Source: Streptomyces sp. col6 (GTDB taxonomy: Bacteria; Actinomycetota; Actinomycetes; Streptomycetales; Streptomycetaceae). From it: a stretch of DNA of 50,929 nt. A model generated the notes under the pieces. That model searched no databases. It had not been told where the DNA came from and saw only the letters and a program-made list of their open reading frames with translations. The position numbers were made by a program, and so were the translations under genes. The stretch lies in the NCBI RefSeq assembly GCF_008042035.1, contig NZ_RDBL01000029.1, positions 577,380 to 628,308 on the forward strand. The letters run 5' to 3'. Positions 8,275 to 15,644 of this stretch are shown one piece after another (within the stretch, counting starts at the first letter, position 1; each line of letters begins with the position of its first letter).

Positions 8275-9545
8275 GGAAGAGCCTCCGGGGCAGGGAAGGG
8301 TACGTAGGAGTCGGGGGTGGCGCCCGGGTGGGACGCCTCGTCGCCGTTGACGATGAGCGGGCCGCCCGCCGCGCGGTCCCGGCCGCGTGCGGAGCCCGCT
8401 TCGGGCAGCCGCAGGGTGAAGGTGGAGCCCTGTCCCTCCGAGCTCCACACGGTGACCTCCCCGCCGTGCGAGGCGGCCACGTGTTTGACGATGGCGAGGC
8501 CGAGGCCCGTGCCACCGGTGGCGCGCGAGCGGGCCGGGTCGACGCGGTAGAAGCGTTCGAAGACCCGTTCCCGGTCCTTCTCGGAGATGCCGATGCCCTG
8601 GTCGGTCACGGCGATCTCGATCTCGTCCCCGCCGGGCACGACCACACGGCGGGCGGCGATGCCGACGCGGGTGCGGGCGGGGCTGTAGTTGACGGCGTTC
8701 TCGACGAGGTTGCCGAGAGCGGCGGCGAGCTGGCCGCGGTTTCCCCATATCCGCAGGTCGGCGGTGCCGCCGGCGGCCATGGTGATCTGCTTGGAGCCGG
8801 CCTGCTGGCGGCAGCGGTCGATGGCCTCGGCGACCAGTTCGTCGACGCGGACCGGTTCGGCGTCCTCCAGCGGGTCGTCGTTCTGCACCCGGGAGAGGTC
8901 GATCAGCTCCTGGACGAGGTTGGTGAGCCGGGTCGCCTCGATCTGCATGCGGCGGGCGAAGTGCTCCACCGCCTCCTGGTCGTCGGAGGCGTCGAGCACG
9001 GCCTCCGAGAGCAGGGACAGGGCGCCGGTCGGGGTCTTGAGCTCATGGCTGACGTTGGCGACGAAGTCGCGCCGGACCGCCTCGATGCGGCGGGCCTCGG
9101 TGAGGTCCTCGACGAGCAGCAGCACCAGCCGGGAGCCGAGCGGCGCGACCCGGGCGGAGACGGCCAGCGCCTCGCCCCGGCCCGTTCCCCGGCGCGGGAG
9201 ATCCAGTTCGACCTGGCGTATCTCGCCGTCGCGGCGGGTGTCCCGCGCCATGTTGAGCATCGGCTCGACGGCGAGCCGGCCGCCCCGGACGAGCCCCAGC
9301 GCGTACGCGGCGGAGCTGGCCTTGACGACGCTGTCGCTCTCGTCGAGCACGACCGCGGAGGAGCTGAGCACGGACAGGACCGTGTCGACGCCGGGGGGCA
9401 GCGGGGCGTTGCTGTCGGGCCGCAGGGAGGTGCGCGTCGGCTTCTTCTGGTCGCGCTCGCTCCAGCGGAACGCCAGCATGGCGATCACACCGGTACCGAC
9501 ACCGGCGATCGCGGCAGCTGCGGCGACCGCCGCGTTCACGTCCAT
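8271..9545 (-). CDS. phoR: PhoR sensor histidine kinase (SenX3 type)
   Basis: A 424-residue membrane kinase with one N-terminal transmembrane helix (residues 5-27), a PAS-like region (about 50-150), the H-box FVANVSHELKTP with His167, and a C-terminal ATP-binding domain with DQGIGI and GGTGLGLAI. A single transmembrane helix and no large extracellular sensor are typical of SenX3/PhoR in actinobacteria, which sense phosphate indirectly. The ATG at 9543-9545 has no Shine-Dalgarno; a TAACCT box on the minus strand (9552-9557) ends 6 nt before it, suggesting a leaderless phoRP transcript. phoP follows with a 4-nt overlap. It is divergent from phoU. Confidence 0.95.
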   Translation of the reverse strand: MDVNAAVAAAAAIAGVGTGVIAMLAFRWSERDQKKPTRTSLRPDSNAPLPPGVDTVLSVLSSSAVVLDESDSVVKASSAAYALGLVRGGRLAVEPMLNMARDTRRDGEIRQVELDLPRRGTGRGEALAVSARVAPLGSRLVLLLVEDLTEARRIEAVRRDFVANVSHELKTPTGALSLLSEAVLDASDDQEAVEHFARRMQIEATRLTNLVQELIDLSRVQNDDPLEDAEPVRVDELVAEAIDRCRQQAGSKQITMAAGGTADLRIWGNRGQLAAALGNLVENAVNYSPARTRVGIAARRVVVPGGDEIEIAVTDQGIGISEKDRERVFERFYRVDPARSRATGGTGLGLAIVKHVAASHGGEVTVWSSEGQGSTFTLRLPEAGSARGRDRAAGGPLIVNGDEASHPGATPDSYVPFPAPEALP

Positions 9546-9618
9546 GTGTCCAGGTTATGCGGCCGGGCGGACACTCTCCCAGCCGTCCGATGGCCTCCTC
9601 GGCCACTCGTCGCCCAGA

Positions 9619-9651
9619 GTTCACCGAGGGGCAAGCACCGGTTCACTTGGC
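9619..9651. promoter_or_regulatory. PHO box (PhoP direct repeats) in the phoR-phoU gap
   Basis: GTTCACCGAGG (9619-9629) and GTTCACTTGGC (9641-9651) lie exactly 22 bp apart, that is two 11-bp units, with a degenerate unit between. This matches the known PhoP repeat pattern (GTTCA-rich 11-mers). It sits between phoU and phoRP, as in other Streptomyces. Confidence 0.8.
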
Positions 9652-9754
9652 CGGTCGGAATCCGACGCGTACGCCCGTCACGGTGGCGTCGTGGGGTTCG
9701 GAGCCGGTCATCGGCGGGCCCCGGCCTCGGTCAAGGACTGGAGAGGGACATCCC

Positions 9755-10432
9755 ATGCGTGACGCGTACCACGAGGAACTCGACTCGATCGGCGAGGGCC
9801 TGGTCGAGATGGCCCGGCTCGTCGGGTCGGCGATAGGCAGGGCGACGACGTCGATGCTCGACGCCGATCTCAAGCTCGCGGAGTCGGTGATCGCCGCCGA
9901 CCAGAAGGTGGACGACCTCCAGCACGAGCTGGAGGCCCGCGCCATCGCCCTGCTGGCGCGCCAGCAGCCGGTGGCGACCGATCTGCGGATCGTGGTGACG
10001 TCGCTGCGGATGAGCGCGGACCTGGAGCGCTCCGGCGACCTGGCCCAGCACGTCGCCAAGCTGGCCCGGCTGCGCTTCCCGCAGTCCGCCGTCCCGCACG
10101 ACCTGCACGCCACCATCCTGGAGATGGGCCAGCTCGCGCAGCGCCTGATGGCGAAGGCGGCGGAGGTGATCGTGACCAAGGACGTCGACCTGGCGCTCCA
10201 GCTGGAGCAGGACGACGACGAGATGGACCTGCTGCACCGCGCGCTGTTCCAGCACCTGATGGACGACCGCTGGAAGCACGGCATCGAGACGGCCGTCGAC
10301 GTGACGCTGCTGGGCCGTTATTACGAGCGGTTCGCCGACCACGCGGTGTCGGTGGCCAAGCGGGTGGTCTACCTGGTGACGGGCGAGCACGCGGACGAGA
10401 TCCAGCAGCCGGCACCGGTCGACGGCGCTTGA
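9755..10432 (+). CDS. phoU: PhoU phosphate signalling modulator
   Basis: PhoU links the phosphate transporter to the PhoR kinase and damps the Pho response when phosphate is plentiful. The 225-residue protein is all-helical with two PhoU repeats. Typical metal-site motifs are present: SLRMSADLERSGDLAQHVA in repeat one and LLGRYYERFADHAVSVA in repeat two, supplying the E/D-x3-D pattern. The frame is open further upstream, but the ATG at 9755 follows a GGAGAGGG and begins MRDAYHEEL as in the family, so I use it. It is divergent from phoRP across the PHO box and followed by a hairpin. Confidence 0.95.
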   Translation: MRDAYHEELDSIGEGLVEMARLVGSAIGRATTSMLDADLKLAESVIAADQKVDDLQHELEARAIALLARQQPVATDLRIVVTSLRMSADLERSGDLAQHVAKLARLRFPQSAVPHDLHATILEMGQLAQRLMAKAAEVIVTKDVDLALQLEQDDDEMDLLHRALFQHLMDDRWKHGIETAVDVTLLGRYYERFADHAVSVAKRVVYLVTGEHADEIQQPAPVDGA

Positions 10433-10436
10433 GAGG

Positions 10437-10460
10437 GCCCCGGCGCGGGAAGGCCGGGGC
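10437..10460 (+). terminator. phoU terminator hairpin
   Basis: 8-bp perfect GC stem (GCCCCGGC with GCCGGGGC) around an 8-nt loop, 5 nt past the phoU stop. Confidence 0.65.
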
Positions 10461-10496
10461 GCGGGACGGCGGGGCGCACGCCCGCGCGCACGGCTC

Positions 10497-10520
10497 GCAC
10501 ATGCGTTCCTGCGCATGTGC
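10497..10520. promoter_or_regulatory. Perfect 9-bp dyad upstream of the Cys-rich small gene
   Basis: GCACATGCG at 10497-10505 and its complement CGCATGTGC at 10512-10520 are separated by 6 nt. The dyad lies about 120 bp before the Cys-rich ORF and past the phoU hairpin, so an operator is more likely than a terminator. The regulator is unknown. Confidence 0.5.
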
Positions 10521-10641
10521 GCCGTTGATGCGCCCGTCCGGGTGGGCATGCAATGGGGTGGGGCGGCACGACGTGTCCGTACGCCCCGGTCGCGGGCCCC
10601 GTGCGGGCGTGCGGCCCTGTCGTACGCCTTGAGGAGGAACC

Positions 10642-10791
10642 ATGGCCGACTCCCCCATGACCGAACCCGAGCAGGAGGCCCCCGTCGAGGTGGTGCGCCT
10701 GACCGTTCTGGGCGCCTGCGGCTGCGGATCGGGCTGCGGGTGCGGCTGCCAGTCCGGGGCGCCGTGCCAGTGCGGTGGCTGCTCGGGCTGA
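10642..10791 (+). CDS. 49-residue Cys/Gly-rich small protein (metallothionein-like)
   Basis: A short ORF with a near-ideal Shine-Dalgarno (GAGGAGG) ending 4 nt before the ATG. Residues 1-25 are acidic and amphipathic (MADSPMTEPEQEAPVEVVRL). Residues 26-49 are almost only Cys and Gly, beginning ACGCGSGCGCGCQSGAPCQC. The eight cysteines are at 26, 28, 32, 34, 36, 42, 44 and 47, mostly as CxC or CxxC. That spacing suits a metal-thiolate cluster (Cu, Zn or Cd). A leader-plus-core layout also resembles a RiPP precursor, but no maturase is nearby. I recognise no named family. It lies between phoU and a convergent MFS gene, downstream of a perfect dyad. That it is a real gene is likely from the ribosome site; the function is inferred from composition. 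Confidence 0.72.
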   Translation: MADSPMTEPEQEAPVEVVRLTVLGACGCGSGCGCGCQSGAPCQCGGCSG

Positions 10792-10826
10792 CGCCGGACC
10801 GGCCACCGGCCACTGGGCCGTACGGG

Positions 10827-12200
10827 TTACGAGGGCGACGCCTCCGCCTTCGTGACCCGTACGCCGGTCTCCTGCGGGGCGGTCCCGGTCGCGACGGCCG
10901 TCTCCGTCGCGACGACGGTCTCCACCGCGACGGCAGCCTCCACCGCGACGACGGTCTCCTTCGTGACGGCCGCCCCGGACGGCAGGCCGCGCATCAGCAG
11001 CCAGTACCCGGCGGCGGCCACGGTGCCCAGCAGCGCGCAGGTGGCCCACAGCCAGCCGGCGCCGAAGTGGTCGATGACCACGCCGGACATCAGGGGCGCG
11101 ACGAGCGCGGCGGCCGACCAGGACAGGGCGTACACCCCCTGGTAACGGCCCCTGCCGTGGGCGGGCGACAGCTGGACGACCAGGCCGTTCTGCACGGGCG
11201 CGTTGATGATCTCGGCGACGGTCCACACGCAGATGGTCAGGGCGTACACCCCGACGGAGTCCGCGAGAACGGTCAGTCCGAATCCGTACCCCGCGAGCAG
11301 CGAGGAGACGACGAGCAGCCGGCGCGGGTCGCGGCTCTGGATGAACCGGGTGACGGGGATCTGCAGGGCGACGATGAGCACACCGTTGACCGCGATCGCC
11401 GTACCGAAGTCGGAGCTGCTGAGCCCGTCCGCACCCATCGCCACCGGCAGGCCCACGTACCCCTGCTGGAAGATCAGCGCGATCACGAAGGACAGGCCGA
11501 CGACGCCCATGAACCGTCCGTCGCGCAGGACGGTGGAGAGCCGTACGCCGTCGTCGGCGGGCACCCCGCCGGCCGTCGGTCCGCCGGAGCGCTCCGGCCT
11601 GGACTCCGGCACCTTCAGGAAGACGACGACCGCGCAGACGAGGGTCATCGCGGCCTCGCCGACGAAGCCCGCGAGATAGCTGTACTCGGCGACGAACCCG
11701 GCGCCCGCGGAGGAGACGGCGAAGCCGAGGTTGATGGCCCAGTAGTTGAGCGAGAAGGCCCGCACCCGGTCCTCGGCCGGGACGATGTCGGCGATCATCG
11801 CCTGGACCGCCGGGCGGGAGGCGTTGCTCGCCATCCCGACGAGGAAGGCGACACCGGCGATGGCCACCGGGTGCACCATGAACCCGAGCACGGCGACCGA
11901 CACGGCGGTGGAGAGCTGCGCGGCGAGCATGGTGGGCCGGCGCCCGAAGCGGTCCGTCATCACTCCGGCCCCGAGCGAGGACACGACCCCGCCGAGCCCG
12001 TGCAGGGCGGCGACAAGACCGGCGTACGAGGCGGAGTAGCCGCGGTCCAGCGTCAGATAGAGGGCCATGAAGGTGGCGACGAACGCCCCGAGGCGGTTGA
12101 CCAGGGTGCTGGTCCACAGCCACCAGAACTCCCTGGGGAGACCGGAGACCGTTTCCCGGGTGGCCCGGGTGGCCCGGCCGAAACCGGCGGCGGCAGACAT
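10827..12200 (-). CDS. Major facilitator superfamily transporter
   Basis: A 457-residue membrane protein with about 12 hydrophobic helices in two six-helix halves. The loop between helices 2 and 3 carries the MFS signature region GVMTDRFGRRPTM. Proteins of this type usually act as drug or metabolite/H+ antiporters; the substrate cannot be read from sequence. The C-terminal 45 residues are odd: a Val/Ala/Thr/Glu tail of degenerate repeats (VVAVEAAVAVETVVATETAV), reflecting imperfect 18-24-bp DNA repeats at about 10865-10965. The start is ATG at 12198-12200 with GGGGGGAA upstream. It converges on the Cys-rich small gene and is divergent from gpmA. Confidence 0.88.
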   Translation of the reverse strand: MSAAAGFGRATRATRETVSGLPREFWWLWTSTLVNRLGAFVATFMALYLTLDRGYSASYAGLVAALHGLGGVVSSLGAGVMTDRFGRRPTMLAAQLSTAVSVAVLGFMVHPVAIAGVAFLVGMASNASRPAVQAMIADIVPAEDRVRAFSLNYWAINLGFAVSSAGAGFVAEYSYLAGFVGEAAMTLVCAVVVFLKVPESRPERSGGPTAGGVPADDGVRLSTVLRDGRFMGVVGLSFVIALIFQQGYVGLPVAMGADGLSSSDFGTAIAVNGVLIVALQIPVTRFIQSRDPRRLLVVSSLLAGYGFGLTVLADSVGVYALTICVWTVAEIINAPVQNGLVVQLSPAHGRGRYQGVYALSWSAAALVAPLMSGVVIDHFGAGWLWATCALLGTVAAAGYWLLMRGLPSGAAVTKETVVAVEAAVAVETVVATETAVATGTAPQETGVRVTKAEASPS

Positions 12201-12301
12201 ACGGGTTCCCCCCAGGGACGTACGACGGATGACGTCGGGGAAGTAAGTGGCCCACCGACGATCCGAACATTACGAACCCGCGAGCCGCCCCTGCCACTCA
12301 A

Positions 12302-12318
12302 TTGACGCGCCCCGTCAA
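12302..12318. promoter_or_regulatory. TTGACG dyad in the MFS-gpmA divergent gap
   Basis: TTGACG (12302-12307) and CGTCAA (12313-12318) form an inverted repeat with 5 nt between. It could be an operator or overlapping -35 elements for the divergent genes. The rest of the 217-bp gap shows nothing else. Confidence 0.35.
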
Positions 12319-12417
12319 ACGACGGAGGGCACCCCGCTCCCCCGCCATCCCGGTCCTCGCTGTCCGCCCTGTGACCGGTCGCGCGCGGCTCGGACGGGTT
12401 CGATTACGCTCGGACTC

Positions 12418-13176
12418 ATGGCCGACGCACCGTACAAGCTGATCCTCCTCCGCCACGGCGAGAGTGAATGGAACGCGAAGAACCTGTTCACCGGTTGGGT
12501 GGACGTCAACCTCACCGAGAAGGGCGAGAAGGAGGCGGTCCGCGGCGGTGAGCTGCTGAAGGACGCCGGCCTGCTCCCCGACGTGCTGCACACCTCCCTC
12601 CAGAAGCGCGCCATCCGCACCGCCCAGCTCGCGCTGGAGGCCGCGGACCGCCACTGGATCCCCGTCCACCGCTCCTGGCGTCTGAACGAGCGCCACTACG
12701 GCGCCCTCCAGGGCAAGGACAAGGCCCAGACGCTCGCCGAGTTCGGCGAGGAGCAGTTCATGCTCTGGCGCCGCTCGTACGACACCCCGCCGCCCCCGCT
12801 CGAGGACGGCACCGAGTTCTCCCAGAGCGACGACGCGCGCTACGCGACGATCCCGCCGGAGCTGCGCCCCCGCACGGAGTGCCTGAAGGACGTCGTCACG
12901 CGCATGCTGCCGTACTGGTACGACAGCATCGTCCCGGACCTCCTGACCGGCCGCACGGTCCTGGTCGCCGCCCACGGCAACAGCCTCCGCGCCCTGGTCA
13001 AGCACCTCGACGGCATCTCCGACGCCGACATCGCGGGCCTGAACATCCCCACGGGCATCCCGCTCGCCTACGAACTCGACGCGGACTTCCGCCCCCTGAA
13101 CCCGGGCGGCACCTACCTCGACGCGGACGCCGCCCAGGCGGCCATCGAGGCCGTGAAGAACCAGGGCAAGAAGTAA
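12418..13176 (+). CDS. gpmA: 2,3-bisphosphoglycerate-dependent phosphoglycerate mutase
   Basis: This glycolytic enzyme interconverts 3- and 2-phosphoglycerate through a phosphohistidine. The 252-residue length is typical. The catalytic motif LILLRHGESEWN has His13; the second histidine is in VAAHGNSLRAL, and the substrate loop is in LNERHYGALQGKDKAQ. The upstream frame stays open, but the family begins ADAPYKLILLRHGE. The ATG at 12418 has no Shine-Dalgarno; a TACGCT box (12405-12410) ends 7 nt before it, so the mRNA is probably leaderless. A strong terminator follows the stop. Confidence 0.95.
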   Translation: MADAPYKLILLRHGESEWNAKNLFTGWVDVNLTEKGEKEAVRGGELLKDAGLLPDVLHTSLQKRAIRTAQLALEAADRHWIPVHRSWRLNERHYGALQGKDKAQTLAEFGEEQFMLWRRSYDTPPPPLEDGTEFSQSDDARYATIPPELRPRTECLKDVVTRMLPYWYDSIVPDLLTGRTVLVAAHGNSLRALVKHLDGISDADIAGLNIPTGIPLAYELDADFRPLNPGGTYLDADAAQAAIEAVKNQGKK

Positions 13177-13189
13177 CAGCTGCCCCGAG

Positions 13190-13224
13190 AAGGCCCCCGC
13201 CCGGCACCATCGGGCGGGGGCCTT
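13190..13224 (+). terminator. gpmA terminator
   Basis: 14-bp perfect stem (AAGGCCCCCGCCCG and its complement) around a 7-nt loop, followed by a short T run. It begins 13 nt past the gpmA stop. Confidence 0.9.
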
Positions 13225-13276
13225 TGCGTGGGCCGGCACTGCGGGGCACCGGCTCCCTCGCGTAGGTTCGGCCTCT

Positions 13277-14077
13277 GTGTCCGAACAGACGGCCGATCAC
13301 CGGTCCCTCATCGATGCCATCCTCGCCAACTGCCGTCGCTCCACGCTGCCGTATCAGCGGGCACACCGCGACGACGCCTTCGGGACGGCGTTCTGGTTCA
13401 ACGATCTCGTGTCCGAGGACGACGACAGCGAAACGTACGTGCAGTACCTGGTGACCGCGGGGGCGCTGACGCGGTACGACCTCGCCGAAATACGTCTGCG
13501 GGCCGAGCTCTCGGATACACCGATGAGCGCGAACGCCCTGATGATGCCGCGGTTCCAGGAGGGCTGGATACCGCTCGGCGACACCGGCGTCTCCGTCCTG
13601 CCCGCAGGTGTGCTGCACGCGCTCGCGCGCCGGAAGAAGTGGGCGTGGGCGACCGACGAGATCACCGATGGCATCGCCGCGAAGGCGGAGGACATCGCGC
13701 TGCTGGGTGACGGTCCGGTTCCGGCGTACGTACTGGGCCACGACGTGGGCCCCGACCGCACCCAGCGGGAACAGGCCGTGGTCGTCGGGGAGATCGTGCG
13801 GCGCGACGACGGCGAGGGTTTCGTCTGGGGCGGGCCCGTCCCCCGAGGCTGTGCCGGGGCGCCGGTCTTCGTCGGGCTCCACCTCGCGGAGCGCAGTTTC
13901 AAGCTCATGTGCCTCGGTGTGCTGCTGCCCGGCGAGGGTGAGGACGAGACGGCGTGTCACCCCGTGGCCGGCTTCGACCACATACGTACCGCCGTACGGG
14001 ACCTGCTGCGGCGGCCCGCCGCGGACTCCGACGCCGCGACGCCCGCACCGGCCCGCTGGTGGCGCAGGCGGAAGTGA
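13277..14077 (+). CDS. Trypsin-fold protein lacking catalytic His and Ser (probable pseudoprotease)
   Basis: A 266-residue cytoplasmic protein with no signal peptide. The pattern fits a trypsin-like fold. GTAFWF (36-41) resembles the N-terminal strand, YLVTAGALTRYDLAEIRLR (57-75) resembles the TAGH region, GDTGVSVL (101-108) the Asp strand, and RGCAGAPVFVG (190-200) the GxSGxP oxyanion segment. The expected His is Ala63 and the expected Ser is Ala193; only an Asp (102) remains. So it should fold like a protease but not cleave, perhaps as a binding module. The C-terminus is basic (WWRRRK). The start is GTG at 13277; TAGGTT at 13263-13268 ends 8 nt upstream and there is no Shine-Dalgarno. The family call is pattern-based and moderate. 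Confidence 0.65.
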   Translation: MSEQTADHRSLIDAILANCRRSTLPYQRAHRDDAFGTAFWFNDLVSEDDDSETYVQYLVTAGALTRYDLAEIRLRAELSDTPMSANALMMPRFQEGWIPLGDTGVSVLPAGVLHALARRKKWAWATDEITDGIAAKAEDIALLGDGPVPAYVLGHDVGPDRTQREQAVVVGEIVRRDDGEGFVWGGPVPRGCAGAPVFVGLHLAERSFKLMCLGVLLPGEGEDETACHPVAGFDHIRTAVRDLLRRPAADSDAATPAPARWWRRRK

Positions 14078-14135
14078 CGCGCGTCACCTCGCCCCGTACC
14101 CTGTGGCGCATGCGGGGAAGAGCGGGAGGGCGGTC

Positions 14136-14384
14136 ATGGGTGAGCCGTTGAAGACCTTTGTCGGGGGTGCCGAGGTCGAGGTGCCCAACAGCATTCCGGC
14201 TATCCGCGACGCGTTGCCCGAGGGGCGGCGGGAGGAGTTCGACCGGGCGATCAACGAGGCCGGGGTGCACGAGATCCAGGCCGTGATGCGGCACTGGATG
14301 CTGGAGGCCGTACCCGATCCGGAGGCCGAGCGGATCCTGGACCGGCTGGCGCGGGACGAGGCCGAGAGGCGGAGCGTCGCTTGA
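14136..14384 (+). CDS. Small antitoxin-like protein (DUF6247-like)
   Basis: An 82-residue acidic helical protein beginning MGEPLKTFVGGAEVEVPNS. The segment IPAIRDALPEGRREEFDRAI resembles actinobacterial DUF6247-type proteins, which often sit before RelE-like toxins. The start ATG at 14136 has GGGAGGG upstream. Its stop overlaps the TTG start of the next gene as TTGA, the tight coupling usual for antitoxin-toxin pairs. The role is inferred from size, order and overlap; no antitoxin DNA-binding motif (such as ribbon-helix-helix) is obvious. Confidence 0.6.
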   Translation: MGEPLKTFVGGAEVEVPNSIPAIRDALPEGRREEFDRAINEAGVHEIQAVMRHWMLEAVPDPEAERILDRLARDEAERRSVA

Positions 14385-14623
14385 GCTTCCGGATCTCCTA
14401 CGCGCCGCCCGCCGACGACACCCTGGCCAAGATGCGGGACGGCGACACCTTCCGGGACGAGATGGCGGGGACCCTGGGGGTGGAGCCGTACGGGCACGGG
14501 TCCACCGCCGTCAAGGGAGAGCACGATCGCCGTGAGGCGACGGTCGCCGGGGCGATCGTGCTCTATTACGTCTCCGGGTCGGTCCTGACCGTCACCGTCG
14601 TACGGCTCGTCCCGCTGCCCTGA
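14381..14623 (+). CDS. RelE/ParE-like small toxin candidate
   Basis: An 80-residue protein starting at TTG 14381, overlapping the preceding stop by 4 nt. The N-terminus FRISYAPPADDTLAKM resembles the RelE/ParE opening strand-helix, and the C-terminus IVLYYVSGSVLTVTVVRLVP the closing beta strands. The middle is short, so it is at the lower limit of the family. RelE-type toxins cleave mRNA on the ribosome, while ParE types act on gyrase; which applies here cannot be told. The use of TTG may keep toxin output below antitoxin output. It ends 7 bp from the convergent lipoprotein gene. Confidence 0.58.
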   Translation: MSFRISYAPPADDTLAKMRDGDTFRDEMAGTLGVEPYGHGSTAVKGEHDRREATVAGAIVLYYVSGSVLTVTVVRLVPLP

Positions 14624-14630
14624 CGAGCCG

Positions 14631-15422
14631 TCAGGCGAGCTTCTTCGCCTGGGCGTCGATCACCGCGGCCGGCAGGTCGAAGTCGCCGCCGTCGTCCATG
14701 GCGGCGAGGTTCATCGCGCTGAACGAGGCGACCGTGGCGCCCTGGCGCAGCGCGATGAGCTTGAGGGTCATCTTCTCGCCGTCCGCCTCCACGGCCACCT
14801 TCCAGGCCGCGGCCTCCTCGCCGCCCTTGACCTGCTCCTCCGTGATCTTGACGATCTTCTGCTTCGAGCCGGCGGCGGTGAGCGTGAAGCCGGAGGCGCA
14901 CTCCGTCGCGGCGGTGCGCAGGGAGGCCAGTGTCTCCTCGGCCCCCTTGCCGTCGTACGAGGCCAGCGTGGTCATCGTGGTCGTGATGTCGAACGCGGCC
15001 TTGAACGCCTCCTCGGCGTCGGCGGTGTCCTTGTCCGCGCCCTTCTTCGGCTCGCTGGCCACCTTGCGCTGTGTGGAGGCGGCGGGCGAACCGGCCTTGG
15101 CGCCCATCAGCAGGTCGCCGAAGACGTCACAGGCGGCCTTGTCCGCGGTGACGTCCTTGGCCTCGATCACATCGGCCGGACCGGCCTTGCTGATCTTGTG
15201 CCCCTTGACGTCGCCCTGCGCCAGCGAGACCTTCTCCAGCTCGGCGGCCGACAGCGCCTTCGCGGGAGCCTGGTCCGCGCCCTTCTCCGACGGCTGGGCC
15301 GAGGAGCCGGACGCCTTGCCGCTGTCCTTGTCGTCGCTGTCGGAACCGCAGGCCGCGGTGAACAGGGCCAGGGACATCACCGTGGCGGCAACGGCGGTAC
15401 GGCGTATGGCAGTGGGTCGCAT
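14631..15422 (-). CDS. Secreted lipoprotein of unknown function
   Basis: A 263-residue protein with an N-terminal signal and lipobox LALFTAACGS (Cys at about residue 25), then a Ser/Asp/Lys-rich linker (to about 55). A mixed helix-strand domain with few aromatic residues follows. Two conserved-looking Cys (KAACDVFGDLL and ATECASGFTL) may form a disulfide. I recognise no enzyme motif; the pattern fits the small sensor- or LpqH-like lipoproteins common in Streptomyces. I use ATG at 15420-15422 because it gives a standard signal peptide and has AAGGA upstream. A promoter is visible at 15517-15544. Confidence 0.78.
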   Translation of the reverse strand: MRPTAIRRTAVAATVMSLALFTAACGSDSDDKDSGKASGSSAQPSEKGADQAPAKALSAAELEKVSLAQGDVKGHKISKAGPADVIEAKDVTADKAACDVFGDLLMGAKAGSPAASTQRKVASEPKKGADKDTADAEEAFKAAFDITTTMTTLASYDGKGAEETLASLRTAATECASGFTLTAAGSKQKIVKITEEQVKGGEEAAAWKVAVEADGEKMTLKLIALRQGATVASFSAMNLAAMDDGGDFDLPAAVIDAQAKKLA

Positions 15423-15516
15423 GGCCCATCCTTCTGTCTCAAAGTGTTTCGCCCGCACGAGAGCAGCCCCGCCGGGTTCGGCGCGGCTGGAAATGGGGGT
15501 TCGTGGGGGTGAGCCA

Positions 15517-15544
15517 ACTCTAAGAGTCCGCTGTGGTTTGACAA
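15517..15544 (-). promoter_or_regulatory. Promoter of the lipoprotein gene
   Basis: On the minus strand: -35 TTGTCA (15539-15544), 16-nt spacer, -10 TAGAGT (15517-15522), giving a 5' UTR of roughly 90 nt. Confidence 0.5.
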
Positions 15545-15566
15545 TCCTTTACCGTGGGCATCGCGG

Positions 15567-15591
15567 GTGATCGTGACAACGTCGTGATCAC
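15567..15591. promoter_or_regulatory. Imperfect dyad upstream of the lipoprotein promoter
   Basis: Arms GTGATCGTGAC and GTCGTGATCAC (11 bp, 2 mismatches) with a 3-nt centre. It lies just upstream of the -35, a usual activator or operator position. Confidence 0.4.
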
Positions 15592-15644
15592 TTCGCTCCC
15601 TCGGGGCCGGCGTATCCGCACCTGATCGCGCCGGTCACGCGAGG

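Noticed and set aside
12298..13239. Minus-strand open frame opposite gpmA
   Set aside because: Antisense shadow of gpmA.
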